Position numbers and translations under genes: made by a program
Notes under the pieces: generated by a model
Database searches by the model: none
The model's input: the letters and a program-made list of their open reading frames with translations, nothing else
What the model was told of the DNA's origin: nothing
Assembly (NCBI GenBank): GCA_030760725.1
Contig: JASWHV010000005.1
Span: 24,437,241 to 24,501,240 of the forward strand
From: Neostapfia colusana
Lineage: Eukaryota; Streptophyta; Magnoliopsida; Poales; Poaceae
Direction: 5' to 3'
DNA length: 64,000 bases
Part shown: positions 43,988 to 54,568 of the stretch, in pieces
Layout of the letters: each line of letters begins with the position of its first letter
Position numbering within the stretch: position 1 is the stretch's first letter

Positions 43988-44558
43988 ATGTAAAGGTCCC
44001 AAAAATGTGAATACAAAGAAACATGAGTTTGCACAAATGTTGATGTCATGTGTATGCAAAAGGAGACATGGTTTAAACTTTTTCCACATATGATAACACA
44101 TGTAAGATTCTTCTAAACAAAACTTAGGGTTACTTGCAGGGGTGGACCCTAGGTGGGATAAACCCACAGAATTGAAGTACTCAAGTGCAATGGGAAGGTT
44201 TAGAAATCAGAGTTTGAACTAAGTGATCAACTCAAATTTCAAATGAGGGAAGGACACAATGGGAATTCAAACTGTTGTGTTCAAACTCTTGTTTTCAGCA
44301 GCTAACACCAGAATCAAGTTGCATATTTGGATTCCTTAGGTCCAAATTAGTGGGTAGGCAAAGTTTCATTAATTTTTGAAAAGTTCTGCTACCCATTTTC
44401 CAAAAGGATTTAAATGTGCAAAAAATTCGAATATACATTTAAATTTGGATGGAATTTGTCCAACTATCCAAATGCAGCTCAGTTTTCAACTCCCAACATT
44501 TGAATTGGTCACTTGCCAAATTTTGGAGATCTTTTGAGGGATAAGAGGGCACTGACTG

Positions 44559-44569
44559 GTGGGGCCCAC
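44559..44569 (+). promoter_or_regulatory. TCP-type palindrome, LTR J
   Basis: GTGGGGCCCAC followed by ATGTCA, 571 nt from the LTR start. Confidence 0.5.
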
Positions 44570-45053
44570 ATGTCATAGGGCAAATGTGACTTGCACACTA
44601 AGTTTTCTGTGCTGTTTTCACTCCACCGAGAGGGCCTGCCGTGTGACACCGAGGGGCACCGGAAGCCACCTCCTTCTCCTCACTACGCGCTGGCATTACG
44701 GTATAAGATTCCTCTCAACATTACCCTCCCTCCCAGACTGAAGCAAACGAAGTTTTCTTTATGCTCGCTCATAAAACGCAAAGAACAGAGCCACCACGTC
44801 TTCTGCCCTCGGCTGATCACGCTGTGCACTTCCCATGAGTTGGACGCCCGGCTGAGCATCTCAGAGGTTGCAGCGATCCCTTCCTGACATTTTCCGACCC
44901 TCCACAGGCCGTGGCCGGCCGCCTACAACAAGTGCCGAGCAGTTCGTCGCCGGAAAAACAGAGACGACGTTGCCCGCCTCGGCTACAAGTCGCCCGGCCA
45001 GTCCAGCGCCTTCCCGACGTTCTCAAGAGCTCACAGAGGTGCGCCATGAAGTC

Positions 45054-45060
45054 TATATAC
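45054..45060 (+). promoter_or_regulatory. LTR J TATA box
   Basis: TATATAC preceded by GTC, followed by a pyrimidine-rich stretch. Confidence 0.55.
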
Positions 45061-45337
45061 TCCTCCTGTCGTCCCCCTGCTCTTCCCTGCCGCCGGTTAG
45101 CCGGATTTCGCATTTTACCGCCGGAACACGTGAAGAACCGGCGCTGTCCAATTCTCCAAATTAGCTCGAACCACTGGATCATCCCTCCTACAATTCAAAC
45201 CACAGCAACTAGATGCCCTAGCGCTCTCCCACGCCGAGAACCAAAGAAAACCGATCATCACATGCCCCGGGCGACGAGAATTCACCGCCGGCGGCAAAAA
45301 CGGGTCGGGTCTCCGGTGAACGCCCTATTCCCGCCAA

Positions 45338-45544
45338 TTGCTGCACGAACTGAGGTGCGTTCCATGCTCCACGAGCTCTGGTGATGCTTTAGGGCAAGGT
45401 AGCTTGCCGGGAGAAGCTTTGGACGCGCCAGAAGGAGTTGATGCCGAGCTCCCGAGCCACCCCACCGGTGCCGACCTGTTTTCGGCCATTTTCATGCGCG
45501 GAAACCTTGCCCGGCAGCTGCGCCATGTTCCAAGGAGCATGTAG
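45338..45544 (+). other. Conserved 68-codon sense frame in LTR J
   Basis: Starts MLHELRCVPCS and ends RHVPRSM then TAG, downstream of the TATA box. Length and both ends equal the frame in the C LTRs (14283-14489, 24557-24763). In K the frame is broken by one extra G near 57236. The antisense frame is open too. Confidence 0.4.
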
Positions 45545-47198
45545 GGCGAAACCAGAGCTCATTTGGTGGAGAAATGAGAGAGAACGAGCCGCGCCATGCT
45601 TTCTGCCAGTGTGCACCCGCGGGCTGGCTCTGGCGGGAGGTTGAAGAAGCACCTGAACATGGGCCCCACGTTAGACTGTTCTGTTTAAAATCAAACAGAG
45701 AGTTATTCAAACTTGGAAAATACATAACTCTTTGTATAAAGCTCCAAAAAATAGTGAGATAAATTTTGTTGGATTCCTCTAAGAGAGTACTATCCAGGGG
45801 TACAGCCCAATAATTATGAAAATCCCTGGTTTTGGCTCATTAATTCATATAAAGAAAATCTTGTAGGAATTTTTCCAGGAGTTCTGTGTATTGGAAAATT
45901 CCCAAATTTGGGAAGGAGATTCCTACAAAAATAATTAAACTCCAGTAAAAGTTTCAGAAGCATTGGACCTCATTTTCTTGGCCAAATATGGTGTTAATTC
46001 CTTATGTCTCTGAAAATTGGAAAATAGAACAGAGTTCAATTTCAGAATTTTTCCCCAAACTTTAGAACATCATAACTCTTGCTAGGAAGCCCCAAATTTA
46101 GTGATTAAAATTGGGTTGGATTCATATTGAATAGATCTGTCCAAATCTACAACCCATTTTGTACGAAACTCAATATTTAATTCTGGAAAATTCTTTAAAC
46201 CTTTTCAGGAAAAGAATTCCTGAGGGAGTTTGGTTCATCCAAAAACCCTCAAATTTTGCCAGAATGTTCTCTAGGATGTTAGTAAACACCTGTAAAATTT
46301 TCAGATCATTTGGAGTTGATTTGCTCAGAGCATATCAGATTTAAAGTTGCTGTATTCAATTGAATACAGAAACATTTTCAGAGAAGTTCCTGAACTTGGA
46401 AATTCAGTTCTGGGTAAATCTTAGCTCCAAAAATGCTAGGAAAATTCATGAAAGCTATATGAACTATAATTTAAATTGTAGTTCACTCAGCTTGGCATGA
46501 ACATGGGTGTGATCTCAGAATTAATTCTTCTTTGCTTAATTGCTTAGAAAATTGTTCTGAACAAACCACTCAATGAAAAGTGCTAATTTTTGGTCTAGAT
46601 GACTTTCTTGTGACAAGGAACAGACATGAAAATTCTTAGCTCCATTGGAGCTCTGGATCACCCCTGTTCTGTTTAACCTCTTAAGGTGATCAATATAGAA
46701 GAGGGGAAACCACTTAGCACTTAATCATGTGCTTAGATCCAAACCCAAACCACTAGCACCAGTGTCATTTTAAATTCTTAAACAGAGTTCCAGAATTTGA
46801 AAACTGGTTATTAGAACTTGTAGCAAAGTCTTTACGATTAAACAATTTGTGCATATTTATTACGTGTAGCATCTACGTGAAGAAACTTGAAGTCATTGGA
46901 ATAGAGATCAAAGGAGGGAGGCAAGTGATCAAGCCAAGTGGTCTTCACTAACTGAACTTCATATATATATAAGTCCTCTGCAAAACAAAGGCAAGCTCCG
47001 TTTCGCATCAAAAACTTACAAGTTTTTATTTGTATTCACTTTATACGTCTAGCATTTTATTTATTGCATTAAGTCAAGATGGTATGAAACTCCAAATGCA
47101 TGACCCAGAAAACCCTGGAGTATAATGTAGAGTAGGTTAACACTTTTTTATAACTGCTGATCTCAAGTCAACAAAAGTGGATTAAAAGAAGCAAAACT

Positions 47199-47221
47199 CG
47201 AGTGGGCATTTTTCTACTGTG
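47199..47221 (+). other. CGAGTGGG hairpin, LTR J (decayed)
   Basis: Position equivalent of the K hairpin; the 3' arm has changed (CTACTGTG), so pairing is poor. Confidence 0.4.
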
Positions 47222-48128
47222 AACCTGGATTAAGGGGGATCAATCAGAAGAGTTGGGAATTGATCCTTATAGTTTGGAATGGAGACCGGGCAGCGGATGG
47301 AAGGATCAAGGACGTGGTCCTGTGAACCTAGTCTATTTATGAGTCGATTAAGGCCCGTTCTCGTGTGTGGCCCCGCTAGACAAGTTTGAGATGTGTACTG
47401 GATGCATACTGGCTATATGGGACCCAGGAAACCGATGTAACATGTTAACCTGGGTGTCGAGGCATACCTCACCGTCTGATGCCGTGCTGAAAGGATAGGG
47501 AAGTCGGCTCTACGAGGGTTTGCCGTAGAGAGATTTAATCCTAGTCGGTGGGACCGGTTCGACATTTGGGTGTCGTGTGAAAGGTTGCCATGTACGTCGT
47601 TAGTGATGGTTGCTGTGTGCAACGTCGGGTACGGGCGTACGTGTCGTGTCAGCCGGGTGTTTTTTATTGCAATCACCGTCGCTCGTGGTACTGAACATAC
47701 TTGTACACTGAGTCGTGACGTAGTAATAAACCGGGAAACATTTAATATGCTTCGTGGGTAATCCTCATAATGGAGATGAGGAAGGATCAACACTTCACTA
47801 AATTTAATTTCCACCTTGGGCTAGTTGCGTCGAGGCAAAGGGTTTCTTGTTTGATTGTGTAGTCTCGACGTTGATGGCGCAAGGTCCGTATGAGTCTAGG
47901 ATAGCTCACTAAAGTTACTTTCACCTCGGGCAAGTGACATCGAGATGAAGCGTTTCTTGTTTGATTGTGGGGTCTCGATGTAAGTTGCGCGAGGGCTATT
48001 AAAGTTGCTTAAAACTTGAAGTAAGGACTCTCCTTTAGCTCAAGTTCATCGTTTGTGCAAACTTCTATAATCAGCCCTCTATTTTCATCATGTAGAGTTT
48101 CATGACTAGGGTGACGGGTCAGTCTTGC

Positions 48129-48143
48129 TGAGCTTCATGCTCA
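48129..48143 (+). other. TGAGC hairpin, LTR J
   Basis: TGAGC/GCTCA, 5-nt loop, preceded by GTCTTGC, 381 nt from the LTR end. Confidence 0.75.
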
Positions 48144-48444
48144 CAGATACTGCATAAGTTGTTCTGCAGGTAATAACTGTACGCTCCTAAGTACGGGTGT
48201 CTGATGAGACTCGGAGCTCTCCGAGTGGTGAACTCATTACAACCCCTGCCGCTGCTATTGTGATAGTGTTGCTAGCGAGAAGGGTCCGCGGGCTTGGTAC
48301 CTTCTCTGTTGCTTAGCATAGGTATGAGACGTGAGTTGTACTAGTCTTCCGCCGTAGAATATTTGAGAAGTATTTGTAAAAATTTACACTTTGTAAGCTT
48401 TCGCTTGATTTATGTAATATGATGCTTTATTATGTGTGTTGTTG

Positions 48445-48465
48445 GGTGCCGCATCGCACGGCACC
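48445..48465 (+). other. Terminal LTR hairpin, LTR J
   Basis: Perfect stem GGTGCCG/CGGCACC, loop CATCGCA, 59 nt from the LTR end. Confidence 0.78.
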
Positions 48466-48524
48466 ACCCAATGCGATTCCCGGGCGAGGTGCCCTGTCCC
48501 CGTGATCGGGAATGGGCCCTCACA

Positions 48525-48933
48525 GCATGTGTTCCCGTGATCGGGAACGGTATTAGGCCCACATAAGGACTATAGTAGTATAGTTACTTAAAGTGGCAGC
48601 ACTAACATATTTGTTATAATTCTGAATTTTGATTATGTAATGACGCACCTACGCTCAGGTAAACATGGTAAGGAACGCCACTGAAAGCCGCTCAATTTCG
48701 GCTAGCTCCCCTGACAAGGAAAGTGGTTCAGGGCTTGGTCTCACAGCTTGGTGTGAGACGTTAATATGAAACTCTTGGACTCTTCATTTTTCTGAGTTCA
48801 TATGAAACGCTGATCCCTAGCATGCATTAGGCAAAAGTAAGTGGAGACCCCATCGTATGGTCAGTAATGCGATAGTGTGTTCTTCTGGAAATAGCCTAGA
48901 AGGACATACGCAGCGCTTGCCATCGGCATAGAG
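48525..48933 (+). other. Element J leader remnant
   Basis: Follows the LTR. A degenerate primer site (CGGTATTAGGCCC, 48548-48560) lies 23 nt in, after a short duplication of CCCGTGATCGGGAA from the LTR end. The right part shares blocks with the C leader. It stops at 48933 in a join to protease of element H. Confidence 0.8.
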
Positions 48934-48935
48934 AG

Positions 48936-49210
48936 ATGAGGACTAATATAGTATGTTTGAAAGTAAACCTTAAAATAAGGGGGGTAGACTTTCTTGCCAA
49001 CCTTATTGTCTTGGATTCCCAAGGCATTGACATAATACTTGGAATGGATTGGCTAAGCAAGCACAACGGAGTGATTCAATGTGCTGAGAGGATCGTGCAG
49101 CTGACAAGTGAGCACGGTACTCGTATTGAGTTCAAGGCAGCACAACCGGCAACCGAGAAGGCAGTGCTGAACCACGTCGAAGAAGCGACATTGGAAAGCA
49201 TTCTGGTAGT
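48936..49210 (+). pseudogene. Element H protease, 3' part
   Basis: Starts at GEMRTNIVC-equivalent sequence. NLKIRGVDFL and IILGMDWLSKHNG are intact; the FDSG active-site half is missing because the element begins here. A frameshift near 49215 separates it from RT. Confidence 0.87.
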
Positions 49211-50090
49211 TCAAAAAATATTCAGATGTTTTCCCGGAAGAACATCCTGGTATGCCACCTGACCGGGACATTGAATTTGCCATTGATTTAGTGCCCAGAA
49301 CTGCACCTATAGCGAAGAGGCCGTATAGGATGCCTGCTAATGAATTAGTGGAGCTCAAGAAACAAATTCAGTAGCAGCTAGAAAAGGGTTTTATACTCCC
49401 AAGCTTGTCACCATGGGGAGCCCCGTGTCTTACCATCCCTCGAAATAGACAAGAAGGATGGGACCCAAAGGATGTGTGTGGATTATAGGTCTCTCAATGA
49501 GGTGACGATCAAGAATAAATACCCGCTGCCTCGTATAGAGGACTTGTTCGACCAAATGAATTGTGCCCAAATTTTTTCCAAGATTGATCTTCGGTCGGGA
49601 TACTTCCAGCTGAAGATTAAGCCCTCCGGTATACCCAAGACCGCATTTCGAACACGGTATGGTTCGTATGAGTATACTGTTATGTCCTTTGGGTTAACGA
49701 ATGCACCCATACATTTTATGTACCTCATGAACAAGGTCTTCATGGAGTACTTGAAAAAGTTCGTCGTGGTTTTCATCGACGATATCATGGTGTATTCGAA
49801 GAGCGAGGAAGAACACGAAAACACTTGAGGTTAACATTGCAGAAACTGCGAGAGCATCAGTTGTATGCTAAGTTCAGCAAGTGCCAATTTTGGCTAAAGG
49901 AGATATCGTTTCTAGGCCACATCATCTCCGAGGGAGGAGTATCGGTTAATCCCGGAAAAGTGGGAGATGTTCTGAAGTGGAACCAACCGCAGAATGTGAG
50001 AGATATTCGGAGTTTCCTTAGGATGGCTGGATACTACCGCCGGTTCATCAAGGATTTCTTCAAAATAGCGAAGCCTATGCCTGAATTGCT
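49211..50090 (+). pseudogene. Element H reverse transcriptase
   Basis: RT blocks CVDYRSLN, IDLRSGYFQL, VMSFGLTNAP and the catalytic FIDD box are present in the frame 49472-49828. The frame then slips by a 1-nt loss near 49815 and continues (LQKLREHQLYAKFSKCQFW, GYYRRFIKDF) at 49825-50090. A TAG near 49372 and a small insertion near 49425 break the first part. The codon that is TGA in A and E is CGA here. Confidence 0.9.
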
Positions 50091-50530
50091 AATGAAGGGG
50101 AAAGCATTTCAGTGGACACCAGCGTGTCAAGAAAGCTTTGAGGAGCTAAAGAAGAGATTAACCACAGCGCCGGTTTTAGTATTGCCGGACGTGAGCAAGA
50201 GCTTTGACATATATTGTGACGCATCAAGACAAGGGCTTGGATGTGTGCTCATGCAAGGAGGACAAGTGGTAGCCTATGAATCGAGACAACTAAAGAAACA
50301 TGAGCTGAATTACCCCATACATGACTTGGAACTTGCAGCTGTGGTACATGCCTTGAAGATTTGGAGGCATTATATCCTTGGCCACCAATGTGAGATCTAT
50401 ACGGATTACAAAAGCCTCAAGTATATATTCACGAAAACGGATCTGAATTTGAGGCAACGTTGATGGTTGGAACTAATCAAGGATTATGATGTTGAAATCA
50501 ACTATCACCAGTGAAAGGCCAATGTAGTAG
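50091..50530 (+). pseudogene. Element H RNase H
   Basis: Contains DIYCDASRQGLG, the RQLKKHELNY block and TDYKSLKYIFT (His changed to Tyr in the usual TDHKSL), then TGA at about 50461 followed in frame by WLELIKDYD and a second stop near 50511. Acidic catalytic residues remain. The region downstream, missing from A, is present here and gives the size of A's deletion. Confidence 0.9.
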
Positions 50531-51523
50531 CTGATGCGTTGAGCCGAAAGGGAGCATGTCACCAACTCACGGTTCGGGAGCTGCCACCCGAGCTGCGCAA
50601 GGAGTTCGAACGGTTACATCTCAGATTCTTGAACGAGATGGATGTGATAGAACTGAACTCCTCGCTGGAACAAGAAATACAAGATGGCCAAGCAACGGAT
50701 GAGGAAATCAAGGAAATCAAGGAAAGAATTTGACAAGGCATAGAAAAGGATATCAAGGACGACAAGAAAGGCACACTTTAGTTATGGAAAAGGATTTGTG
50801 TGCCTAACGTGAAACACATCCGCGACACGATATTAAAGGAGGAACATGACTCACCTAATTCCATACATCCCGGCTGTACAAAGATGTACAAGGACCTGAA
50901 AACATGATATTGGTGGGATGTTATGAAAAGGGACATAGCTGAATATGTCGCCTTATGCGACACGTGCCAACGAGTGAACGCCGAACATCAAAGTCCCACT
51001 GGATTGTTGCAGCCATTGAAGGTACCCAAGTGGAAGTGGGAAGACATCAGCTCATTTCCTTCCTGTTAGAACCAAATACAGCGTCGCACAACTAGCCGAG
51101 CTGTATATGGAGCAAATTGTGTGTCGTTAGGGAGTTCCGAAGAGGATAGTTTCAAATCGGGGTCCTAAATTTACCTCTAGGTTCTGGAAGAAGCTGCTTG
51201 AAGCCATGGGTACACGGCTGAATTTCAGCTCCGCTTATCACCCGCAAACCGACGGACAAACTGAGAGGACAAATCTGATTTTAGAAGACATGTTGAGAGC
51301 TTGCGCCTTGAAACATGAGCGTAGTTGGGATAGGAGCTTGTCGTATGCTGAATTCTCATAAAACAACAGCTACCAATCCAGCTTGAAGATATCACCTTTC
51401 GAAGCATTGTTTGATAGACGGTGTAGAACGCAGCTGTTCTGCAATGAGACCGGAGAAAGCCAAGTGTTTGGACCAGAAGTGCTGCAAGACGCCGAAAAAC
51501 AAGTACAAACGATATGAGAAAAC
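50531..51523 (+). pseudogene. Element H integrase, catalytic core damaged
   Basis: The zinc region (HDSPNSIHPG, CDTCQRV) is followed by an abrupt deletion near 51050: the segment with the first catalytic aspartate (SMDFIVGLP through the DRLTKTA motif) is missing. The second catalytic block reads IVSNRG instead of SDRG, so that aspartate is Asn. The TDGQTERTN glutamate block remains. Stops near 50731, 50779, 50907, 51129, 51360 and 51517. This copy could not supply integrase. Confidence 0.92.
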
Positions 51524-52016
51524 TTGAAGGCTGCTCAGTCAAGACAAAAAGGTTATGAGGACAATAGGCGAAGAAGATTGACCTTCGAAGTGGGAGACTT
51601 CGTGTATCTTAAGGTATCGCCTATCCGAGGCCAACGACAGTTCAACGTTAAAGGCAAGATAGCACCTCGCTACATCGGGCCATTCAAGATTTTGGACAAG
51701 CGAGGAGAGGTAGCCTATCAATTAGAGTCGTCAACACACCTCTCCGACGTGCATGACATGTTTCACATATCCGAACTCAAGAAGTTCTTAAGAGTACCGG
51801 AAGAACAAGTACCGATGGATGAGCTTGAGCTTCAAGAGGATCTGACCTATGCAGAACACTCCGTCAAAATCTTGGATGTGAAGGAAAGGGTCACGAGGAA
51901 CAAAGTAATCCGTTGGTGCAAGGTACAATGAAGCCATCACACGGAAGCCAAAACTACATGGGAGCGTGAGGAAGATCTCAAGGCAGAATTACCTCATCTA
52001 TTCTCCACTATATAAA
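51524..52016 (+). pseudogene. Element H integrase C-terminus and chromodomain
   Basis: Frame with LTFEVGDFVYLKVSP, GPFKILDKRGEVAYQL, FHISELKKFL and a chromodomain RNKVIRWCKVQ, then TGA near 51931 and SHHTEA continuing in frame. It spans the element B target site in uninterrupted form and is the reference for that junction. It ends with HLFSTI and a stop before the polypurine tract. Confidence 0.9.
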
Positions 52017-52037
52017 TCTCGAGGGCGAGATTCAGTT

Positions 52038-52046
52038 TAAGGGGGG
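52038..52046 (+). other. Element H polypurine tract
   Basis: TTAAGGGGGG, six nt before the LTR. Confidence 0.9.
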
Positions 52047-52123
52047 TAGGTTTGTAACACCTTCAAATTCATTACCATGCATTGCATACATTTTTCATGT
52101 AGAGAAGCATTGTAAAAGAAGTA

Positions 52124-52335
52124 GAAATGGAGAAAGAACCCTAGAAATGGAGAAAGAACTATAGAAATGGAGAATGAACCATAGAAATGGAGAAAGAACC
52201 ATAGAAATGGAGAAAGAACCATAGAAATGGAGGAAGAACCATGGAAATGGAGAAGGGAATATAGAAATGGAGAATGGGACATAGAAATGGAGAGGGGAAT
52301 ATAGAAATGAAAAAAGGGACATAGAAATGGTGAGA
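52124..52335 (+). repeat. LTR minisatellite, element H
   Basis: Degenerate 20-bp units with AGAAATGGAGAA, fewer than in A. Confidence 0.88.
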
Positions 52336-52468
52336 AATGGAAAAAAGATAGCTGAAATGAGCCATTCCCAAATTTCCCCAAAAAATTTCCAAATTCCCCA
52401 ATTCCACAAAAGGGGAATTTTCCCCACATTTGGGGGAATTTAATCCCCAATGCTGCTGCAGCCAAAAA

Positions 52469-52484
52469 GGGGGGGGGGGGGGGG
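52469..52484. repeat. G16 homopolymer
   Basis: Run of 16 G. Confidence 0.9.
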
Positions 52485-52573
52485 AAGTCCCTAGGACTCT
52501 TTGGTTGAGTTCTAAATTGACTAGGACTCTTGGTTGAGTTCCAATTGGAGTAGGACTCCTCTTTTCTCCCCCT

Positions 52574-52581
52574 TATAAATA
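52574..52581 (+). promoter_or_regulatory. Element H LTR TATA box
   Basis: TATAAATA, followed within about 50 bp by a C-rich stretch; equivalent to 11540 in A. Confidence 0.65.
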
Positions 52582-52674
52582 CAACCACCCAGCCCCCCTT
52601 GGCCGCAGCCCTCCCCCTCCCCAAGTCACCGAGTTGGAGCCCCCCCTCAAAGTCGCCGAGTTGGCCACCCCCTG

Positions 52675-52830
52675 CCGGAGTTTGGTCGCCGGTGAGCCCC
52701 GCCGACGAGCCTCGCCGGTGAGCCCCGCCGACGAGCCTCGCCGTCGAGCCCCGCCGCCGAGCCCCGCCATCGATCCCCACCGTCGATCCCCGCCGTCGAG
52801 CCCTGTCGTTGAGAACCACCAACGAGCCCC
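52675..52830 (+). repeat. GC-rich short tandem repeat in the H LTR
   Basis: Degenerate 15-18 bp units based on GCCGNCGAGCCCC, open in several frames, downstream of the TATA box. Confidence 0.8.
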
Positions 52831-53306
52831 GTCATGCCTCGCCGGCGCCGGAAAAGAAGCCAACGATCTGTCCTACCCTAATCTTCTATAGAAAAATTCC
52901 CCGCTACTGCCATTGCTAGGAGAAAGGCCCTGCCACGAGGAGGAAGTGAGGTAGGTCTCCATTACTCATCTTACAAGTCGCCGCTGTTTCTACGCATCCG
53001 TTTTCTTCGCCCCCTTTGAGCAGAAACTTTTACGTGTGGACAGATCACATTTTGATCGATTTTTGACGGTGGAATTGATCTAGATCTTGAGTCAAGATTA
53101 TCACCACGTCTACACTTGATCCCTACACCCTTGTTCATCATAAAACCCCATGAAAGCCCATTAAAACATGCAAGAAAATGTACAAACTGGTTTAATAAAA
53201 CTGCACTATAGGATTTGCATTCATCTACCCCATTGCATCTTGAGTAAAGTTTGTGCATGACGATTGATTGCTGTAAATTTTGTATGTGCGTGATCGTGAG
53301 TAGAAG

Positions 53307-54162
53307 GACAAGTTCAAGAGGCCATCTACGAGGAACTACAACACCAAGACTTCGAGACGCTTGAGCAACAAGAGACACGGGAGCAAGGCAAGTGCCCCTT
53401 GACCATATTGATCCCATGTTTTGAAACTGTTTTGCTTGCGAAAACTCGTACGCTTGAGTCAACTTGATGGGACACCCTTTTATAGGAGTTTATTAGTTTT
53501 GTTAACCATACTTGTCGCCGGGAAAGTTGATGAGTCAGGTATGGTCTTTTTTCTTTTTCTTTTTTCTTAGCTTAATTTATGGGATACGGGAAGCTGAAAT
53601 AAAACATGGTTAGCTACTGCACTCATATGAATAATGATGATGAGAACTTGATGATGTTAATGAGCATGGAATCGGGGAGATCTAGGAAAGATTGGTTCGT
53701 GGATGTTGCTTGATGAGATGGTGGTTTACTTGCCGTAGATCTAAGGACCGGTTCATGCGAGAATATGCCAGAAAAACAGTGCCACCACAAGGCCAAATAT
53801 GGGTGCGGCTTAGCTGATTAATTAGGTGTGTTGCTAGCTTGTTATGGACCGTTGGATGGCGCGGGGAATGGGAGTCGAGGGGGACTTCCCTGGGAACTGC
53901 ATGGCACAAGAGGGGGCCCGTGGGTGGGAGAATGGTGATTCGAGCTTGCCGGTGAAACCTCAGTGGGTCCGTACATCTAGTAGCCCCTTTGTAAAGGCTA
54001 TTTTGTGATCTCTTATCCATACTCCGACAGTTGTGTACTTATTGTAAGCCACATGCCATACTTTTCCCACACTTGCTGAGTACGACATGTACTCACCCTT
54101 GCATTTCCACATATACATCAGCTACAGGAGAAGAGTACTTCGAGGAACATGTGGAGTACTAG
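53307..54162 (+). other. Candidate LTR mini-gene, element H (exon a 53307-53387, exon b 54128-54162)
   Basis: Exon a (81 nt) follows GTAGAAG and is Gln/Glu-rich (AIYEELQHQDFETLEQQE). It ends CAAG before GCAAGTGC. Exon b (35 nt) follows CTACAG, reads EEYFEEHVEY and stops at TAG. A GAG-GTAGGT donor at 52950 could end an upstream exon, but in the needed phase the codon before it is TGA, so the start is unresolved. Confidence 0.55.
54077..54095 (+). other. TGAGTAC hairpin, element H LTR
   Basis: Same 19-nt stem-loop as in A, 32 nt before exon b. Confidence 0.75.
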
Positions 54163-54231
54163 GCGTGCTGTGAGGACCCCGCCGTCCCGGTTCACGGGAA
54201 CGGGGCACCTCGCCCGGGAATCGCATTGGGT

Positions 54232-54252
54232 GGTGCCGTGCGATGCGGCACC
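54232..54252 (-). other. Terminal LTR hairpin, element K
   Basis: Perfect stem GGTGCCG/CGGCACC, 63 nt from the LTR end. Confidence 0.78.
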
Positions 54253-54553
54253 CAACAGCACACATAATAAAGCATCATATTACATAAATCATGCGGAAGC
54301 TTACCAAGTGTAAATTTTACAAATACTTTCCAAAATACTCTACAGCGGAAGACTATTACAACTCACGGCTCATACCTATGCTAAGCAACAGAGAAGGTGT
54401 CCAGCCCGCGGACCCTTCTCACTAGCAACACTATCACAATAGCAGCGGCAGGGGTTTCCATGAGTTCACCACTCGGAGAGCTCTGAGTCTCATCGGACAC
54501 CCGTACTTATCAGCGTACCGTTATTACCTGCAAAACAACTTATGCAGTATCCG

Positions 54554-54568
54554 TGAGCACGAAGCTCA
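54554..54568 (-). other. TGAGC hairpin, element K
   Basis: TGAGC/GCTCA, 5-nt loop, 385 nt from the LTR end. Confidence 0.75.

Larger units (their letters stand above)
40609..43988 (+). mobile_element. LTR F, interrupted on the right by LTR J
   Basis: Starts TGTAACACCCC inside E, with AGAAC as the 5-bp left flank. It has a TATA box, a strong-looking GAG-GTGAGA donor near 41271, a block near 42990-43560 resembling the A and H LTRs (GGACCGGTTCATG, GTGCGGGGAAT), the TGAGTACC hairpin and exons a and b. Its end is not seen. No protein homologous to gag or pol lies inside, so it is read as LTR only. Confidence 0.75.
43989..48524 (+). mobile_element. LTR J (4536 bp), 5' LTR of a truncated element
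   Basis: TGTAAAGGTCCC ... GGGCCCTCACA, same family as the inverted LTR K (54169-58494). It is followed by a leader like that of C, so it is a 5' LTR, but gag and pol are gone. The left 5-bp flank is GTGAA; GCATG follows the right end, so no target duplication is visible. Confidence 0.9.
48934..54168 (+). mobile_element. Element H: family-1 chromovirus, 5'-truncated
   Basis: Begins inside protease (join to the J leader), runs through RT, RNase H, integrase and chromodomain, then polypurine tract and 3' LTR, cut by K at 54169. Many stops and two changed integrase catalytic positions. Confidence 0.92.
52053..54168 (+). repeat. Element H 3' LTR, truncated by K
   Basis: Starts TGTAACACC. It contains the minisatellite (52124-52335), a G16 run (52469-52484), TATA, a GC-rich GCCCCGCCG repeat, exon a, the hairpin and exon b, and stops at the K insertion. 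Confidence 0.9.

Noticed and set aside
46870..48260. Exon a and exon b equivalents in LTR J (and K)
   Set aside because: Homologous nucleotides and AG/GCAAG-like sites are visible, but in the conserved phase they contain stops, so I did not list them as mini-gene copies.
52037..52863. Long minus-strand frames with FLHFYGSF-type repeats
   Set aside because: Antisense translation of the 20-bp minisatellite; the repeat length keeps frames open by chance.
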